NCBI RefSeq assembly: GCF_020907985.1
Contig: NZ_JAJJPA010000001.1
Span: 124,001-188,000, forward strand
From: Kitasatospora humi
GTDB taxonomy: Bacteria; Actinomycetota; Actinomycetes; Streptomycetales; Streptomycetaceae
Reading direction: 5' to 3'
Length of the DNA stretch: 64,000 nt
Under the pieces are notes generated by a model. That model was not told the DNA's origin. It did not search any database and saw only the letters and a list, made by a program, of their open reading frames with translations. Positions 11,234 to 20,639 of this stretch are shown here, piece after piece. Position 1 is the stretch's first letter; every line of letters starts with the position of its first letter. The position numbers and the translations under genes were made by a program.

Positions 11234-11437
11234 ATGCACGTGACTGTTGATCAGGATCGCTGCTGCAGCTCCGGGCAGTGTGTGCTGACCGCCCCCACGG
11301 TCTTCGACCAGAGCGACGAGGACGGCGTCGTCCTGCTGCTCCAGGCCGACCCGGCCCCCGCCCTCCACTCCCAGCTCCGCACCGCCGCCGCCCTCTGCCC
11401 GGGCGGCGCCATCACGCTCACGGAGGCGGACCGGTGA
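11234..11437 (+). CDS. [3Fe-4S] ferredoxin, P450 partner
   Basis: A 67-residue acidic ferredoxin beginning MHVTVDQDRC. The cysteine pattern CCSSGQC (10-16) with a distal ALCPGGA cysteine (55) leaves three well-placed cluster ligands, the arrangement of single-cluster 3Fe-4S ferredoxins that pass electrons to actinobacterial P450s. ATG 11234 is used rather than the longer open frame from 11003 because the family starts here. The stop overlaps the P450 GTG by four bases, so the two proteins are coupled and very likely partners. Confidence 0.88.
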   Translation: MHVTVDQDRCCSSGQCVLTAPTVFDQSDEDGVVLLLQADPAPALHSQLRTAAALCPGGAITLTEADR

Positions 11438-12630
11438 CCAGCCTCCACGAACCCTCCGAGCTCGCGGCGCTCCGCTTCCCGGAGCCCCGGGCCGAGGGCT
11501 GCCCCTTCGACCCGCCGCCCGCCTACCGGCAGCCGGCCGGCCGCGTCACCCTCTGGGACGGCACGCCCTGCTGGGTGCTCACCGACTACCGGCACGTCCG
11601 CGCGGTGCTGTCCGACCGCCGGTTCAGCGCCGACGTGCGCCACCCCGGCTTCCCGTTCCTCTCCCCGGGCCGCCGCGAGCTGGTCGGCGAGCAGCCCAGC
11701 TTCCTGCGCCTGGACGACCCGGAGCACCAGCGGCTGCGCCGCATGATGACCGGCGACTTCCTGGTGAAGCGGATCGAGCAGCTGCGCCCGCGGATCCAGC
11801 GGATCGTCGACGAGGCGCTCGACGCGATGGTCGCCAAGGGCCAACCCGCCGACCTGGTCACCGACTTCGCCTTCCCGGTGCCGTCGCTGGTCATCTGCGA
11901 ACTGCTCGGCGTCCCGTACGACGACCACGAGTACTTCCAGGAGCTGAGCCGCCGCCTGCTGGACTCCACCGCGGGGCCCGCGGCGGTCTCCGAGGCGCTC
12001 GACGGACTGACCGACTACATGGCCGGGTTGGCCGCCTCCAAGCAGGGCGAGCCGGACGGCATCGTGGCACGGCTGGCGGCCCGGGACGACCTCACCCCCG
12101 AGGAGGTCGCCGCCAACGCGGTGCTGCTCCTGCTGGCCGGCCACGAGACCACGGCCAACATGACCTCGCTCTCGGCCCTCGCCCTGCTGCAGCACCCGGA
12201 CCAGCTGGCCCGGTTGCGTGCCGAGCCGGAGCTGATCCCGGGCGCGGTCGAGGAGTTGCTGCGCTACCTGACGATCGTGCACGCCGGCCTGCCCCGAGTC
12301 GCCCTGGAGGACGTGGAGTTCGACGACGGCCTGCGGATCGGGGCGGGGGAGGGCGTGTTCGTCATGCTCGGCGCGGCCAACCGCGACGAGGAGCTGTTCG
12401 CCAGCGGCGACCAGCTGGACGTCGGCCGGGACGCCCGCCGGCACCTGGCCTTCGGCTTCGGTGTCCACCAGTGCCTGGGTCAGCCGTTGGCCCGGGTCGA
12501 GCTGCAGGTCGCGCTGGCGACCCTGCTGCGGCGGCTGCCCGGACTGCGGCTCACCGTGCCGTTCGAGGAGGTGCGGTTCCGCAGCAGCGCACTGATCTAC
12601 GGGCTGCACGAGCTGCCGGTGGCTTGGTAG
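11434..12630 (+). CDS. Cytochrome P450, CYP105-like
   Basis: A soluble class I P450 of 398 residues. The heme thiolate is C347 in FGFGVHQCLGQPLAR, the I-helix oxygen-binding motif is AGHETT (235-240) and the K-helix ExxR is E274-R277. The N-terminal SFLRLDDPEHQRLRRM region resembles the CYP105 family, which includes promiscuous xenobiotic and antibiotic oxidases. The GTG start overlaps the 3Fe-4S ferredoxin stop. A ferredoxin reductase gene is not nearby. The gene pair sits between argR and argG without a visible pathway link, so the substrate is unknown; no biosynthetic cluster surrounds it. Confidence 0.92.
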   Translation: MTSLHEPSELAALRFPEPRAEGCPFDPPPAYRQPAGRVTLWDGTPCWVLTDYRHVRAVLSDRRFSADVRHPGFPFLSPGRRELVGEQPSFLRLDDPEHQRLRRMMTGDFLVKRIEQLRPRIQRIVDEALDAMVAKGQPADLVTDFAFPVPSLVICELLGVPYDDHEYFQELSRRLLDSTAGPAAVSEALDGLTDYMAGLAASKQGEPDGIVARLAARDDLTPEEVAANAVLLLLAGHETTANMTSLSALALLQHPDQLARLRAEPELIPGAVEELLRYLTIVHAGLPRVALEDVEFDDGLRIGAGEGVFVMLGAANRDEELFASGDQLDVGRDARRHLAFGFGVHQCLGQPLARVELQVALATLLRRLPGLRLTVPFEEVRFRSSALIYGLHELPVAW

Positions 12631-12677
12631 CGCGGAGTCCCTGCCCGAGCCCGTCCCCGGAACGCCCCGGGGCGGGC

Positions 12678-12713
12678 TTGGAGTTTCATGCGGTGTTGTG
12701 CATAATTATGCCT
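12678..12713 (+). promoter_or_regulatory. argG promoter and ARG box
   Basis: A -35 TTGGAG (12678-12683), 17-base spacer and -10 CATAAT (12701-12706) make a good promoter. The -10 is inside a perfect palindrome GCATAATTATGC (12700-12711), which is the core of the ARG box consensus. ArgR binding here would directly cover the -10 element. This is the best ARG box in the window. Confidence 0.75.
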
Positions 12714-12788
12714 ACCAGCGCATGAGACCCCTCTCGCTCGCCCCGCTCGTACGCGTGAAGAACTCGTACCGTGAAGAAGGAGAAAGCC

Positions 12789-13982
12789 GTGACCGAGCGC
12801 GTCGTACTCGCCTACTCGGGCGGTCTGGACACGTCCGTCTGCATCGGCTGGATCGCCGAGGAGACCGGCGCCGAGGTCGTCGCCGTCGCGGTCGACGTCG
12901 GCCAGGGCGGCGAGGACCTGGACGTGATCCGCCGGCGCGCGCTGGACTGCGGCGCGGTCGAGGCCGAGGTCGCGGACGCGCGCGAGGAGTTCGCCGACGA
13001 GTACTGCCTGCCGGCCGTCAAGGCCAACGCGCTCTACCAGGGCCAGTATCCGCTGGTCTCGGCGCTCTCCCGGCCGGTGATCGTCAAGCACCTGGTCGCC
13101 GCCGCCAAGAAGCACGGCGCCACCACCGTCGCGCACGGCTGCACCGGCAAGGGCAACGACCAGGTCCGGTTCGAGGTCGGCATCCAGTCGCTCGCCCCCG
13201 AGCTGAAGTGCATCGCCCCGGTGCGCGACTACGCGATGACCCGGGACAAGGCGATCGCCTTCGCCGAGGCCAAGGGCCTGCCGATCGCGACCACCAAGAA
13301 GTCGCCGTACTCGATCGACCAGAACGTCTTCGGGCGGGCCGTCGAGACCGGCTTCCTGGAGGACATCTGGAACGCCCCGATCGAGGACGTCTACGAGTAC
13401 ACCCAGAACCCGGCCACCCCGCGCGAGGCGGACGAGGTAGTCATCACCTTCCAGGCCGGCGTCCCGGTGGCCGTCGACGGGCGCAAGGTGACGGTGCTCC
13501 AGGCGATCGAGGAGCTCAACAGGCGGGCCGGCGCGCAGGGGATCGGCCGTCTCGACATGGTCGAGGACCGGCTGGTCGGCATCAAGTCCCGTGAGATCTA
13601 CGAGGCTCCGGGCGCGATCGCCCTGATCACCGCCCACCAGGCCCTGGAGAACGTCACCGTCGAGCGCGAACTCGCCCGCTACAAGCGGCAGGTCGAGCAG
13701 CGCTGGGCCGAACTCGTCTACGACGGCCTGTGGTTCTCGCCGCTCAAGCGGGCACTGGACGGCTTCGTCAACGAGGCCAACCAGCACGTCTCGGGCGACA
13801 TCCGGATGGTGCTGCACGGTGGTCGCGCGGTGGTGAACGGCCGCAAGTCCGACCAGTCGCTGTACGACTTCAACCTCGCCACCTACGACACCGGTGACAC
13901 CTTCGACCAGTCGATGTCCAAGGGCTTCATCGAGATCTTCGGGATGTCCTCGAAGATCGCCGCCCGCCGCGACATCGGCTGA
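12789..13982 (+). CDS. argG: Argininosuccinate synthase
   Basis: The 397-residue enzyme joins citrulline and aspartate using ATP. The N-terminal PP-loop [12 protein letters not shown] and the citrulline/aspartate-binding segment [13 protein letters not shown] are intact. GTG 12789 is chosen over GTG 12771 because the ribosome site AAGGAGA lies just before it, between the two. The gene has its own promoter with an ARG box. It is separated from argH by a hairpin, so the two may be transcribed in different amounts. Confidence 0.97.
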   Translation: MTERVVLAYSGGLDTSVCIGWIAEETGAEVVAVAVDVGQGGEDLDVIRRRALDCGAVEAEVADAREEFADEYCLPAVKANALYQGQYPLVSALSRPVIVKHLVAAAKKHGATTVAHGCTGKGNDQVRFEVGIQSLAPELKCIAPVRDYAMTRDKAIAFAEAKGLPIATTKKSPYSIDQNVFGRAVETGFLEDIWNAPIEDVYEYTQNPATPREADEVVITFQAGVPVAVDGRKVTVLQAIEELNRRAGAQGIGRLDMVEDRLVGIKSREIYEAPGAIALITAHQALENVTVERELARYKRQVEQRWAELVYDGLWFSPLKRALDGFVNEANQHVSGDIRMVLHGGRAVVNGRKSDQSLYDFNLATYDTGDTFDQSMSKGFIEIFGMSSKIAARRDIG

Positions 13983-14009
13983 GGCCGCCCGCCGCCCGCC
14001 ACCCCCTGA

Positions 14010-15527
<1,518 letters not shown>

Positions 15528-15841
15528 GCCACGTGGGCGTGCCCCGCACCGGGCCCGTGGTTCCGGGTGCCGCGGCGGGCGGGCCGCGCCGTCCGCGCGC
15601 CGTGCCGACCGTGAGCGACGGCGGCCTTCCGCGTGATTTCCGCCACCTGCTGGGTGCGGGCCGGTTGAGGGAAGCTGAAGGCTGGGTAGAGCGCTGGCGA
15701 ACGTGACAGCCCTCGCCGGCTGCTACGGTCTTGCGCTACTCCCGGTCTGGGCCGATCCCCGGCCGGGCAGACCTCCGGCACACCGCCCGACGTGAACCCT
15801 CACTGCGCGCGCCGGGCATTGACGATGGGAGGCCCCCGCAC
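15528..15841. other. Intergenic region after argH
   Basis: These 314 bases hold no convincing gene. A 31-codon GTG frame at 15611-15706 has no ribosome site. A possible promoter for the next gene lies near its right side: GTGACA followed after 15 bases by TACGGT at about 15724. Confidence 0.5.
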
Positions 15842-16342
15842 ATGGGCATGAGCGTGATCATCTCGGTCGCGACCGAGCAGGACACCGAACAGATCCTCAA
15901 ACTCCAGTACCTCGGCTACCAGAGCGAGGCCGAGCTCTACGGCGACTGGTCGATCGAGCCGCTCACCCAGACCCTGGAGAGCCTGCGCGCGGAGCTGGCC
16001 GACCGTCACGTGCTGGTCGCCCGCCTCGGCGACGAGGTGGTCGGCACGGTGCGCGGCTGGGTGGACGAGGACGGCGTCGGCCGGATAGGGCGCCTGGTGG
16101 TGCACCCGCGGATGCAGCGGCACGGCCTCGGTGGCCGCCTGCTGCGCGCCGTGGAGCAGCGGATGCTCGCGGAGGGCCCGGTCCGGGCGTTCCAGCTCTT
16201 CACCGGCCACCGCAGCCTCGGCAACCTGCGGCTGTACACCAGCCAGGGCTACGAGCAGACCGGAGTGCGCCAGGTGAGCCGGGAGCTCAGCTACGTCACG
16301 CTGGAGAAGGCGGTGCACGAGCCGCTGGCCACCGCGGTCTGA
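15842..16342 (+). CDS. GNAT-family N-acetyltransferase
   Basis: A 166-residue single-domain GNAT protein. Motif A, the acetyl-CoA pyrophosphate loop, is RLVVHPRMQRHGLGGRLL (with Q/RxxGxG/A as QRHGLG), followed by an LRLYTSQGYEQTGVRQV motif B with the usual RLYxxxGF-like pattern. ATG 15842 is preceded by GGGAGG at nine bases. The substrate is unknown; amino group or polyamine acetylation is possible. It stands alone and ends at a strong terminator. Confidence 0.85.
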   Translation: MGMSVIISVATEQDTEQILKLQYLGYQSEAELYGDWSIEPLTQTLESLRAELADRHVLVARLGDEVVGTVRGWVDEDGVGRIGRLVVHPRMQRHGLGGRLLRAVEQRMLAEGPVRAFQLFTGHRSLGNLRLYTSQGYEQTGVRQVSRELSYVTLEKAVHEPLATAV

Positions 16343-16369
16343 ACCCGCTGGCCACCGCGGTCTGAACCC
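16324..16369. repeat. Perfect 23-bp tandem duplication across the GNAT stop codon
   Basis: Units 16324-16346 and 16347-16369 are identical (GCTGGCCACCGCGGTCTGAACC plus C). The first contains the natural stop TGA; the second repeats the last codons and stop behind it. A recent slip-type duplication that leaves the protein unchanged. Confidence 0.85.
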
Positions 16370-16376
16370 GTCGTGC

Positions 16377-16416
16377 CGGACGGCCCCATCCTTCGGGTGG
16401 GGTCGTCCGCTGTTTT
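16377..16416 (+). terminator. Rho-independent terminator after the GNAT gene
   Basis: A GC-rich stem CGGACGGCCCCATCC paired with GGTGGGGTCGTCCG around a TTCG loop (one G-U pair, one bulge), followed by GCTGTTTT. A TTCG loop with a short T-run is a classical terminator. Confidence 0.8.
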
Positions 16417-16520
16417 ACCACCACCCCTGAAAGCCTTGCGGCGACTGGCTGGTGTCCACGATATGGACGCCACATCCTATTCACTGGGATTAATCCAGCT
16501 CATCTGTTTTACTAGCTGCC

Positions 16521-16604
16521 ATGACTGCGACGACGAAGACCACCGCCACCGGCACCACGCCGGCAGGTGTGCGTGGCATGTGTTGTCGAATGTGTCAGTA
16601 CTGA
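16521..16604 (+). CDS. Possible Cys-rich leader peptide upstream of metNIQ
   Basis: A 27-codon frame begins at ATG 16521 and ends with the residues GMCCRMCQY. Three cysteine codons (TGT TGT and TGT) fall in the last seven codons, the layout of actinobacterial leader peptides that sense cysteine charging by ribosome stalling. No ribosome site precedes the ATG, but TTTACT lies about eight bases upstream and could act as a -10 of a leaderless message. A shorter start at ATG 16578 is also possible. Its location 270 bases before a sulfur-amino-acid transporter operon supports a cis-regulatory role. Not proven by sequence alone. Confidence 0.5.
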   Translation: MTATTKTTATGTTPAGVRGMCCRMCQY

Positions 16605-16830
16605 TCGGGCGATAGCGCGCCGCGGGTCCACCGCCCGCCGCTCCAGCCCGGCACGCGGCTCCCCGCGGTCCCGTCGACCTGCACGGTCGCCCCGAACGGA
16701 CCCGCCCGCGCGCCCAGCCCCCCTGGCCGACCATCGGCCCTCCCCCCTCCGCAAGGCCGAATCCCCGGCGCTTTTCACGTCGGCCCACGGGAATTCGAGC
16801 TGCGTCATTCGTATTCGAACCCTGGCGCCG

Positions 16831-16844
16831 GGCAACCGGTTGCC
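16831..16844. promoter_or_regulatory. 14-bp palindrome GGCAACCGGTTGCC before metN
   Basis: A perfect palindrome 29 bases before the metN start codon. It could be a regulator site or, in RNA, a hairpin partner in leader attenuation. Confidence 0.4.
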
Positions 16845-16873
16845 AACACCGTCCCCGAGCAACGGAAGCAGCT

Positions 16874-17914
16874 GTGATCACCACCAAGGACCTCACCAAG
16901 GTCTACACCTCACGGGGCCGTCAGGTCAGCGCCCTGCGCGGCGTCGACCTGCATGTGCGCGAAGGCGAGGTGTACGGCGTCGTCGGCACCAGCGGGGCCG
17001 GAAAGAGCACCCTGATCCGCTGCGTCAACATGCTGGAGCGCCCCACCTCCGGCACCGTCACCGTGGCCGGCGTCGAGCTGACCGCACTGCGCGGCAGCGA
17101 GCACCGGGCCGGCCGGGAGTTGCGCGAGGCGCGCCGCCGGATCGGCATGGTGTTCCAGCACTTCAACCTGCTCTCCTCGCGCACCGTGCAGGAGAACGTC
17201 GAACTGCCGCTGGAGATCACCGGACTGGACCGTGCCGCGCGCCGCCGCAGGGCCGCCGAACTGCTCGAACTGGTCGGCCTCGGCGGCAAGGCGGGCGCAT
17301 ATCCCGGCCAGCTCTCCGGAGGCCAGAAGCAGCGGGTGGGCATCGCCCGCGCGCTGGCCGGCGACCCCAAAGTGCTGCTCTCCGACGAGGCCACCTCGGC
17401 GCTCGACCCGGAGACCACCCGCTCGATCCTGGGTCTGCTGCGCACCCTCAATCAGGAACTCGGCCTGACCGTGCTGCTGATCACCCATGAGATGGACGTC
17501 GTCAAGTCGGTCTGCGACTCGGCCGCGCTGATGCGCGACGGACGGATCGTCGAGTCCGGCACCCTCACCGACCTGCTCTCCGACGGCACCTCCGAGTTGG
17601 CCCGCGAACTGTTCCCGCTCGGTGATTCCGCAGGACCGGACGGCACCGTCCTGGAGATCACCTTCCAGGGCGACAGCTCCGGTCGGCCGTTCATCTCCCA
17701 GCTGGCCCGCACCTACCAGATCGACCTCAACATCCTGGGGGCCGCGGTGGAGACCATCGGGGGTCGCCAAGTCGGCCGGATGCGGGTCCAGCTGCCCGGC
17801 TTCCACCAGGACAACGTCGTCCCGATCGGCTACCTGCGCGAGCAGGGCCTCCAGGTCGACGTCATCACCGAGACCGGCGCAAATGCCTTCGGCAGCAAGG
17901 GAGTTCTGGCATGA
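16874..17914 (+). CDS. metN: Methionine ABC transporter ATP-binding protein
   Basis: The 346-residue protein is an ABC ATPase with Walker A GTSGAGKST (38-46), signature LSGGQKQR and a Walker B in which the usual final VLLxDEAT reads VLLSDEATSALD. The C-terminal 75 residues form the NIL domain that binds methionine and inhibits transport from inside, typical of MetN. GTG 16874 follows GGAAG. The stop overlaps the metI ATG. Together with metI and metQ it forms the complete D/L-methionine importer. Confidence 0.94.
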   Translation: MITTKDLTKVYTSRGRQVSALRGVDLHVREGEVYGVVGTSGAGKSTLIRCVNMLERPTSGTVTVAGVELTALRGSEHRAGRELREARRRIGMVFQHFNLLSSRTVQENVELPLEITGLDRAARRRRAAELLELVGLGGKAGAYPGQLSGGQKQRVGIARALAGDPKVLLSDEATSALDPETTRSILGLLRTLNQELGLTVLLITHEMDVVKSVCDSAALMRDGRIVESGTLTDLLSDGTSELARELFPLGDSAGPDGTVLEITFQGDSSGRPFISQLARTYQIDLNILGAAVETIGGRQVGRMRVQLPGFHQDNVVPIGYLREQGLQVDVITETGANAFGSKGVLA

Positions 17915-18606
17915 CCTGGGACGACATGCAGCCGCTGCTGCACGACGCGACCATCGAGACGCTGCAGATGGTCGGCATCGCCACCCTGGTGACCCTGCTG
18001 CTCGGCCTGCCGCTCGGCATCCTGCTGGTGCTCACCGACCGGGGCGGCCTGCTGCGGAACCGGCCCGTCAACAAGGTCGTCGGCGCGATCGTGAACGTCG
18101 GCCGCTCGCTGCCGTTCGTGATCCTGCTGGTCGCGCTGATCCCCTTCACCCGCTGGGTGGTCGGCACCTCGATCGGCTGGCAGGCGGCCACCGTGCCGCT
18201 GGCCGTCGGCGCCATCCCGTTCTACGCCCGCCTGGTGGAGACCGCGGTGCGCGGCGTCGACGGCGGACTTGTCGAGGCGGTGCAGGCGATGGGCGGCTCC
18301 ACTTGGGCGGTGGTCCGCAAGGCCCTGCTGCCCGAGGCGCTGCCCGACCTGGTCTCCGCGCTGACCACCACCGTGATCGCGCTGATCGGCTACTCCGCCA
18401 TGGCCGGCACGGTCGGCGGCGGCGGACTCGGCAACCTGGCCATCACCTACGGCTACATGCGCTTCGAGACCGGCTTCATGATCGTGATCGTGATCGAGCT
18501 GGTGGTGCTGGTCACCCTGGTCCAGCTGATCGGCGACCTGGTCGTGCGCCGGTTGAGCCACCGCGGAGCCGCCACCGGGCTGCTCGCCCGACTGCGCCGC
18601 GCCTGA
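17911..18606 (+). CDS. metI: Methionine ABC transporter permease
   Basis: The 231-residue integral membrane protein has about five hydrophobic segments and the ABC permease EAA loop VEAVQAMGGSTWAVVRKALL at about residues 117-136. Length and order agree with MetI. ATG 17911 overlaps the metN stop (ATGA), indicating coupled translation and a fixed subunit ratio. Confidence 0.94.
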   Translation: MTWDDMQPLLHDATIETLQMVGIATLVTLLLGLPLGILLVLTDRGGLLRNRPVNKVVGAIVNVGRSLPFVILLVALIPFTRWVVGTSIGWQAATVPLAVGAIPFYARLVETAVRGVDGGLVEAVQAMGGSTWAVVRKALLPEALPDLVSALTTTVIALIGYSAMAGTVGGGGLGNLAITYGYMRFETGFMIVIVIELVVLVTLVQLIGDLVVRRLSHRGAATGLLARLRRA

Positions 18607-18709
18607 ACCACCCCCCCCGCAGACCGACCGCGCCTGACCCACCCCCGCAGACTTCCGCCCCCGGAACCCCGGGTGCGCGGTTCACCGAAAACGGAGAAAG
18701 GCACTTTTC

Positions 18710-19537
18710 GTGCGTACCGTCCTGAAGTTCACCACCGCAGCCCTCGCAACCACCGGCCTCGCCCTGTCCGCGACGGCCTGCTCCGGCTCCTCGTCCTCCT
18801 CGGACAGCGCGGACAAGCCGCTGGTCGTCGTCGCCAGCCCCACCCCGCACGCCCAGATCCTCGACTACATCAAGGACAACCTGGCGGCCAAGGCGGGCCT
18901 CAAGCTGACGGTCCGCGAGGTGAGCGACTACACGCTGCAGAACCCCGCCGTGCAGGACGGCTCCGCCGACGCCAACTTCTTCCAGCACGTCCCCTACCTG
19001 ACCGACTTCAACAAGACCCACGGCACCGACATCGTCCCGGTGGAGGCCGTCCACCTGGAGCCGCTGGGCGTCTACTCCAAGAAGGTCAAGAAGGTCGCCG
19101 ACCTGCCCGACGGCGCCCAGGTCGCGGTGCCCAACGACGCCACCAACGAGGGCCGCGCGCTCAAGCTGCTGGCCGACAACCAGGTGATCACCCTCAAGGA
19201 CGGCGCGGGCACCACCGCGACCATCCACGACGTCACCGGCAACCCGAAGCACCTCAAGTTCAAGGAGCTGGACGCCGCCCAGCTGCCGCGCGCACTGGAC
19301 GACGTGGACGCCGCCGTGATCAACGGCAACTACGCGGTCGGCGCGGGCCTCAAGCCCGCCACCGACGCCATCGTGCTGGAGAAGGCGGACAACAACCCGT
19401 ACGCCAACGTGCTCGCCGTGAAGAAGGGCCACGAGAACGACCCCCGAGTGCAGAAGCTGGCCCAGCTGCTCCACTCCGACGAGGTCAGGAAGTACATCCA
19501 GACGACCTTCCAGGGCTCGGTGATCCCGTCCTTCTGA
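18710..19537 (+). CDS. metQ: Methionine-binding lipoprotein
   Basis: The 275-residue NlpA-family solute receptor starts with a lipoprotein signal peptide: basic MRTVLK, a hydrophobic segment and a lipobox ending ATAC at C24, followed by a Ser-rich linker. The mature part shows VVASPTPHAQIL and the VSDYTLQNPAVQDGSADANFFQH segment characteristic of MetQ. The GTG start is 103 bases after metI. It captures methionine outside the membrane for MetNI. Confidence 0.94.
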   Translation: MRTVLKFTTAALATTGLALSATACSGSSSSSDSADKPLVVVASPTPHAQILDYIKDNLAAKAGLKLTVREVSDYTLQNPAVQDGSADANFFQHVPYLTDFNKTHGTDIVPVEAVHLEPLGVYSKKVKKVADLPDGAQVAVPNDATNEGRALKLLADNQVITLKDGAGTTATIHDVTGNPKHLKFKELDAAQLPRALDDVDAAVINGNYAVGAGLKPATDAIVLEKADNNPYANVLAVKKGHENDPRVQKLAQLLHSDEVRKYIQTTFQGSVIPSF

Positions 19538-19858
19538 TCCGGCCGACCGCAGCCAGGGCCGGGTCCCCGTCCGCGAACCCGCTGACGGGGGCCCCGCCCT
19601 GGCTCGGCGCCGGACCACTCGTGCCAGGTGGTGCCGCGCCGGCCCACCGCCACCGGCAGGAACCCCTGACCGCGCACGGCGGTGGTCCCGGCCGGGACGG
19701 CCCCGGCCTTCCGGTGGCGGCCCTCTGTCCGGCCGCGCCGCACACCGGGTCACCGGGCCGACCCCGATGCCCCCTCAGCTGACGCACCGTCGCCCCGTGG
19801 CAACGGTTGGGCCGAACGGGGCGTACCGTGGGTCCACGACCCGGCGAGGAGAGACGGT
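19538..19858. other. Intergenic region after metQ
   Basis: These 321 bases contain the metQ terminator and then GC-rich sequence without a supported gene before the ribosome site of the next GNAT gene. Confidence 0.5.
19553..19602 (+). terminator. Terminator hairpin after metQ
   Basis: A 19-bp stem (19553-19571 with 19584-19602) with one mismatch and one G-U pair around a 12-base loop, 16 bases behind the metQ stop. No T-tract. Confidence 0.7.
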
Positions 19859-20482
19859 ATGCCAGCGAGCTTCCCCGAGACCGCGATCAGCACCGAACGG
19901 CTGCTGCTGCGCCCCTTGGCGGAGGGCGACGCGCCCGAGCTGGTCGCCATGATGGCCGACGACCTGGTGCTGAGCTGGACCGACGTGCCCCAGCCCTACA
20001 CCCTCCAGCACGCGCTGGACTGGATCCGCCGGCAGGCACCCGCCGTCCGGGCCGAGGGCCGGGGCATCGCGTTCGCCGTCACCGACCACCTGACCCGCCG
20101 GCTGGTCGGCCTGGTCGAGCTGCGCCACACCGACTGGCGGCTGCTCAGCACCGAGGCCGTCTACGTCACCGCGCCCTGGGCGCGCGGCGAGGGATACGCG
20201 GTGGAGTCGCTGCTCGGCGTGGCCCAGTGGCTCTTCGAGGACCGCGGCTTCCTGCGCCTGGAGCTGCGCACCGCCGCCGGCAACACCGCCGCGCAGCAGG
20301 TGGCCCAGAAGATCGGCTGCATCAGCGAGGGCGTGCTGCGCAGCGCCTGGATAGTGCGCACCGGCGAGGTGGGCTCGCCGGGGGAGGAGAGCCGCAGCGA
20401 CCTGATCCTCTGGAGCCTGCTGCCCGAGGACCTCGAACCGGTCGACGCGTACCTGCAGGACCGTTACGCCTTGCAGGACTGA
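19859..20482 (+). CDS. GNAT acetyltransferase, RimJ/RimL-like
   Basis: The 207-residue protein matches the GNAT_3 (RimJ/RimL) pattern: an N-terminal TERLLLRPLAEGDAPEL strand-loop, the central region and an acetyl-CoA loop WARGEGYAVESL with NTAAQQVAQKIGCISEGVLR after it. These enzymes acetylate the N-termini of ribosomal proteins, small amines or antibiotics. ATG 19859 has GAGGAGA before it; the longer frame from 19682 lies in terminator sequence. The substrate cannot be told. Confidence 0.85.
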   Translation: MPASFPETAISTERLLLRPLAEGDAPELVAMMADDLVLSWTDVPQPYTLQHALDWIRRQAPAVRAEGRGIAFAVTDHLTRRLVGLVELRHTDWRLLSTEAVYVTAPWARGEGYAVESLLGVAQWLFEDRGFLRLELRTAAGNTAAQQVAQKIGCISEGVLRSAWIVRTGEVGSPGEESRSDLILWSLLPEDLEPVDAYLQDRYALQD

Positions 20483-20639
20483 GCCGCCGCGGCACCACCG
20501 CCGCAACGCCGGCGATCAAGAACACTTGGTTGCTGCGGCACCGACCCGACCACCAGGTAACCTCTGCTGCTGGGCGGACGGCCCAGGCAGCGGGGGCGCA
20601 GCGCCTCCCGCCCAGGATCTTCGAGGGAGAGCAGCCGCG

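Larger units (their letters stand above)
16343..16873. other. Intergenic/leader region before metN
   Basis: This 531-base stretch contains the 23-bp repeat, the GNAT terminator, a GGATTAATCC palindrome near 16488-16497, the possible leader peptide and a long untranslated stretch with the palindrome at 16831-16844. No SAM riboswitch fold was recognised by eye. Confidence 0.5.

Noticed and set aside
11234..12630. Natural product biosynthetic cluster around the P450
   Set aside because: Only a ferredoxin and a P450 are present, flanked on both sides by arginine genes; no core synthase or tailoring set.
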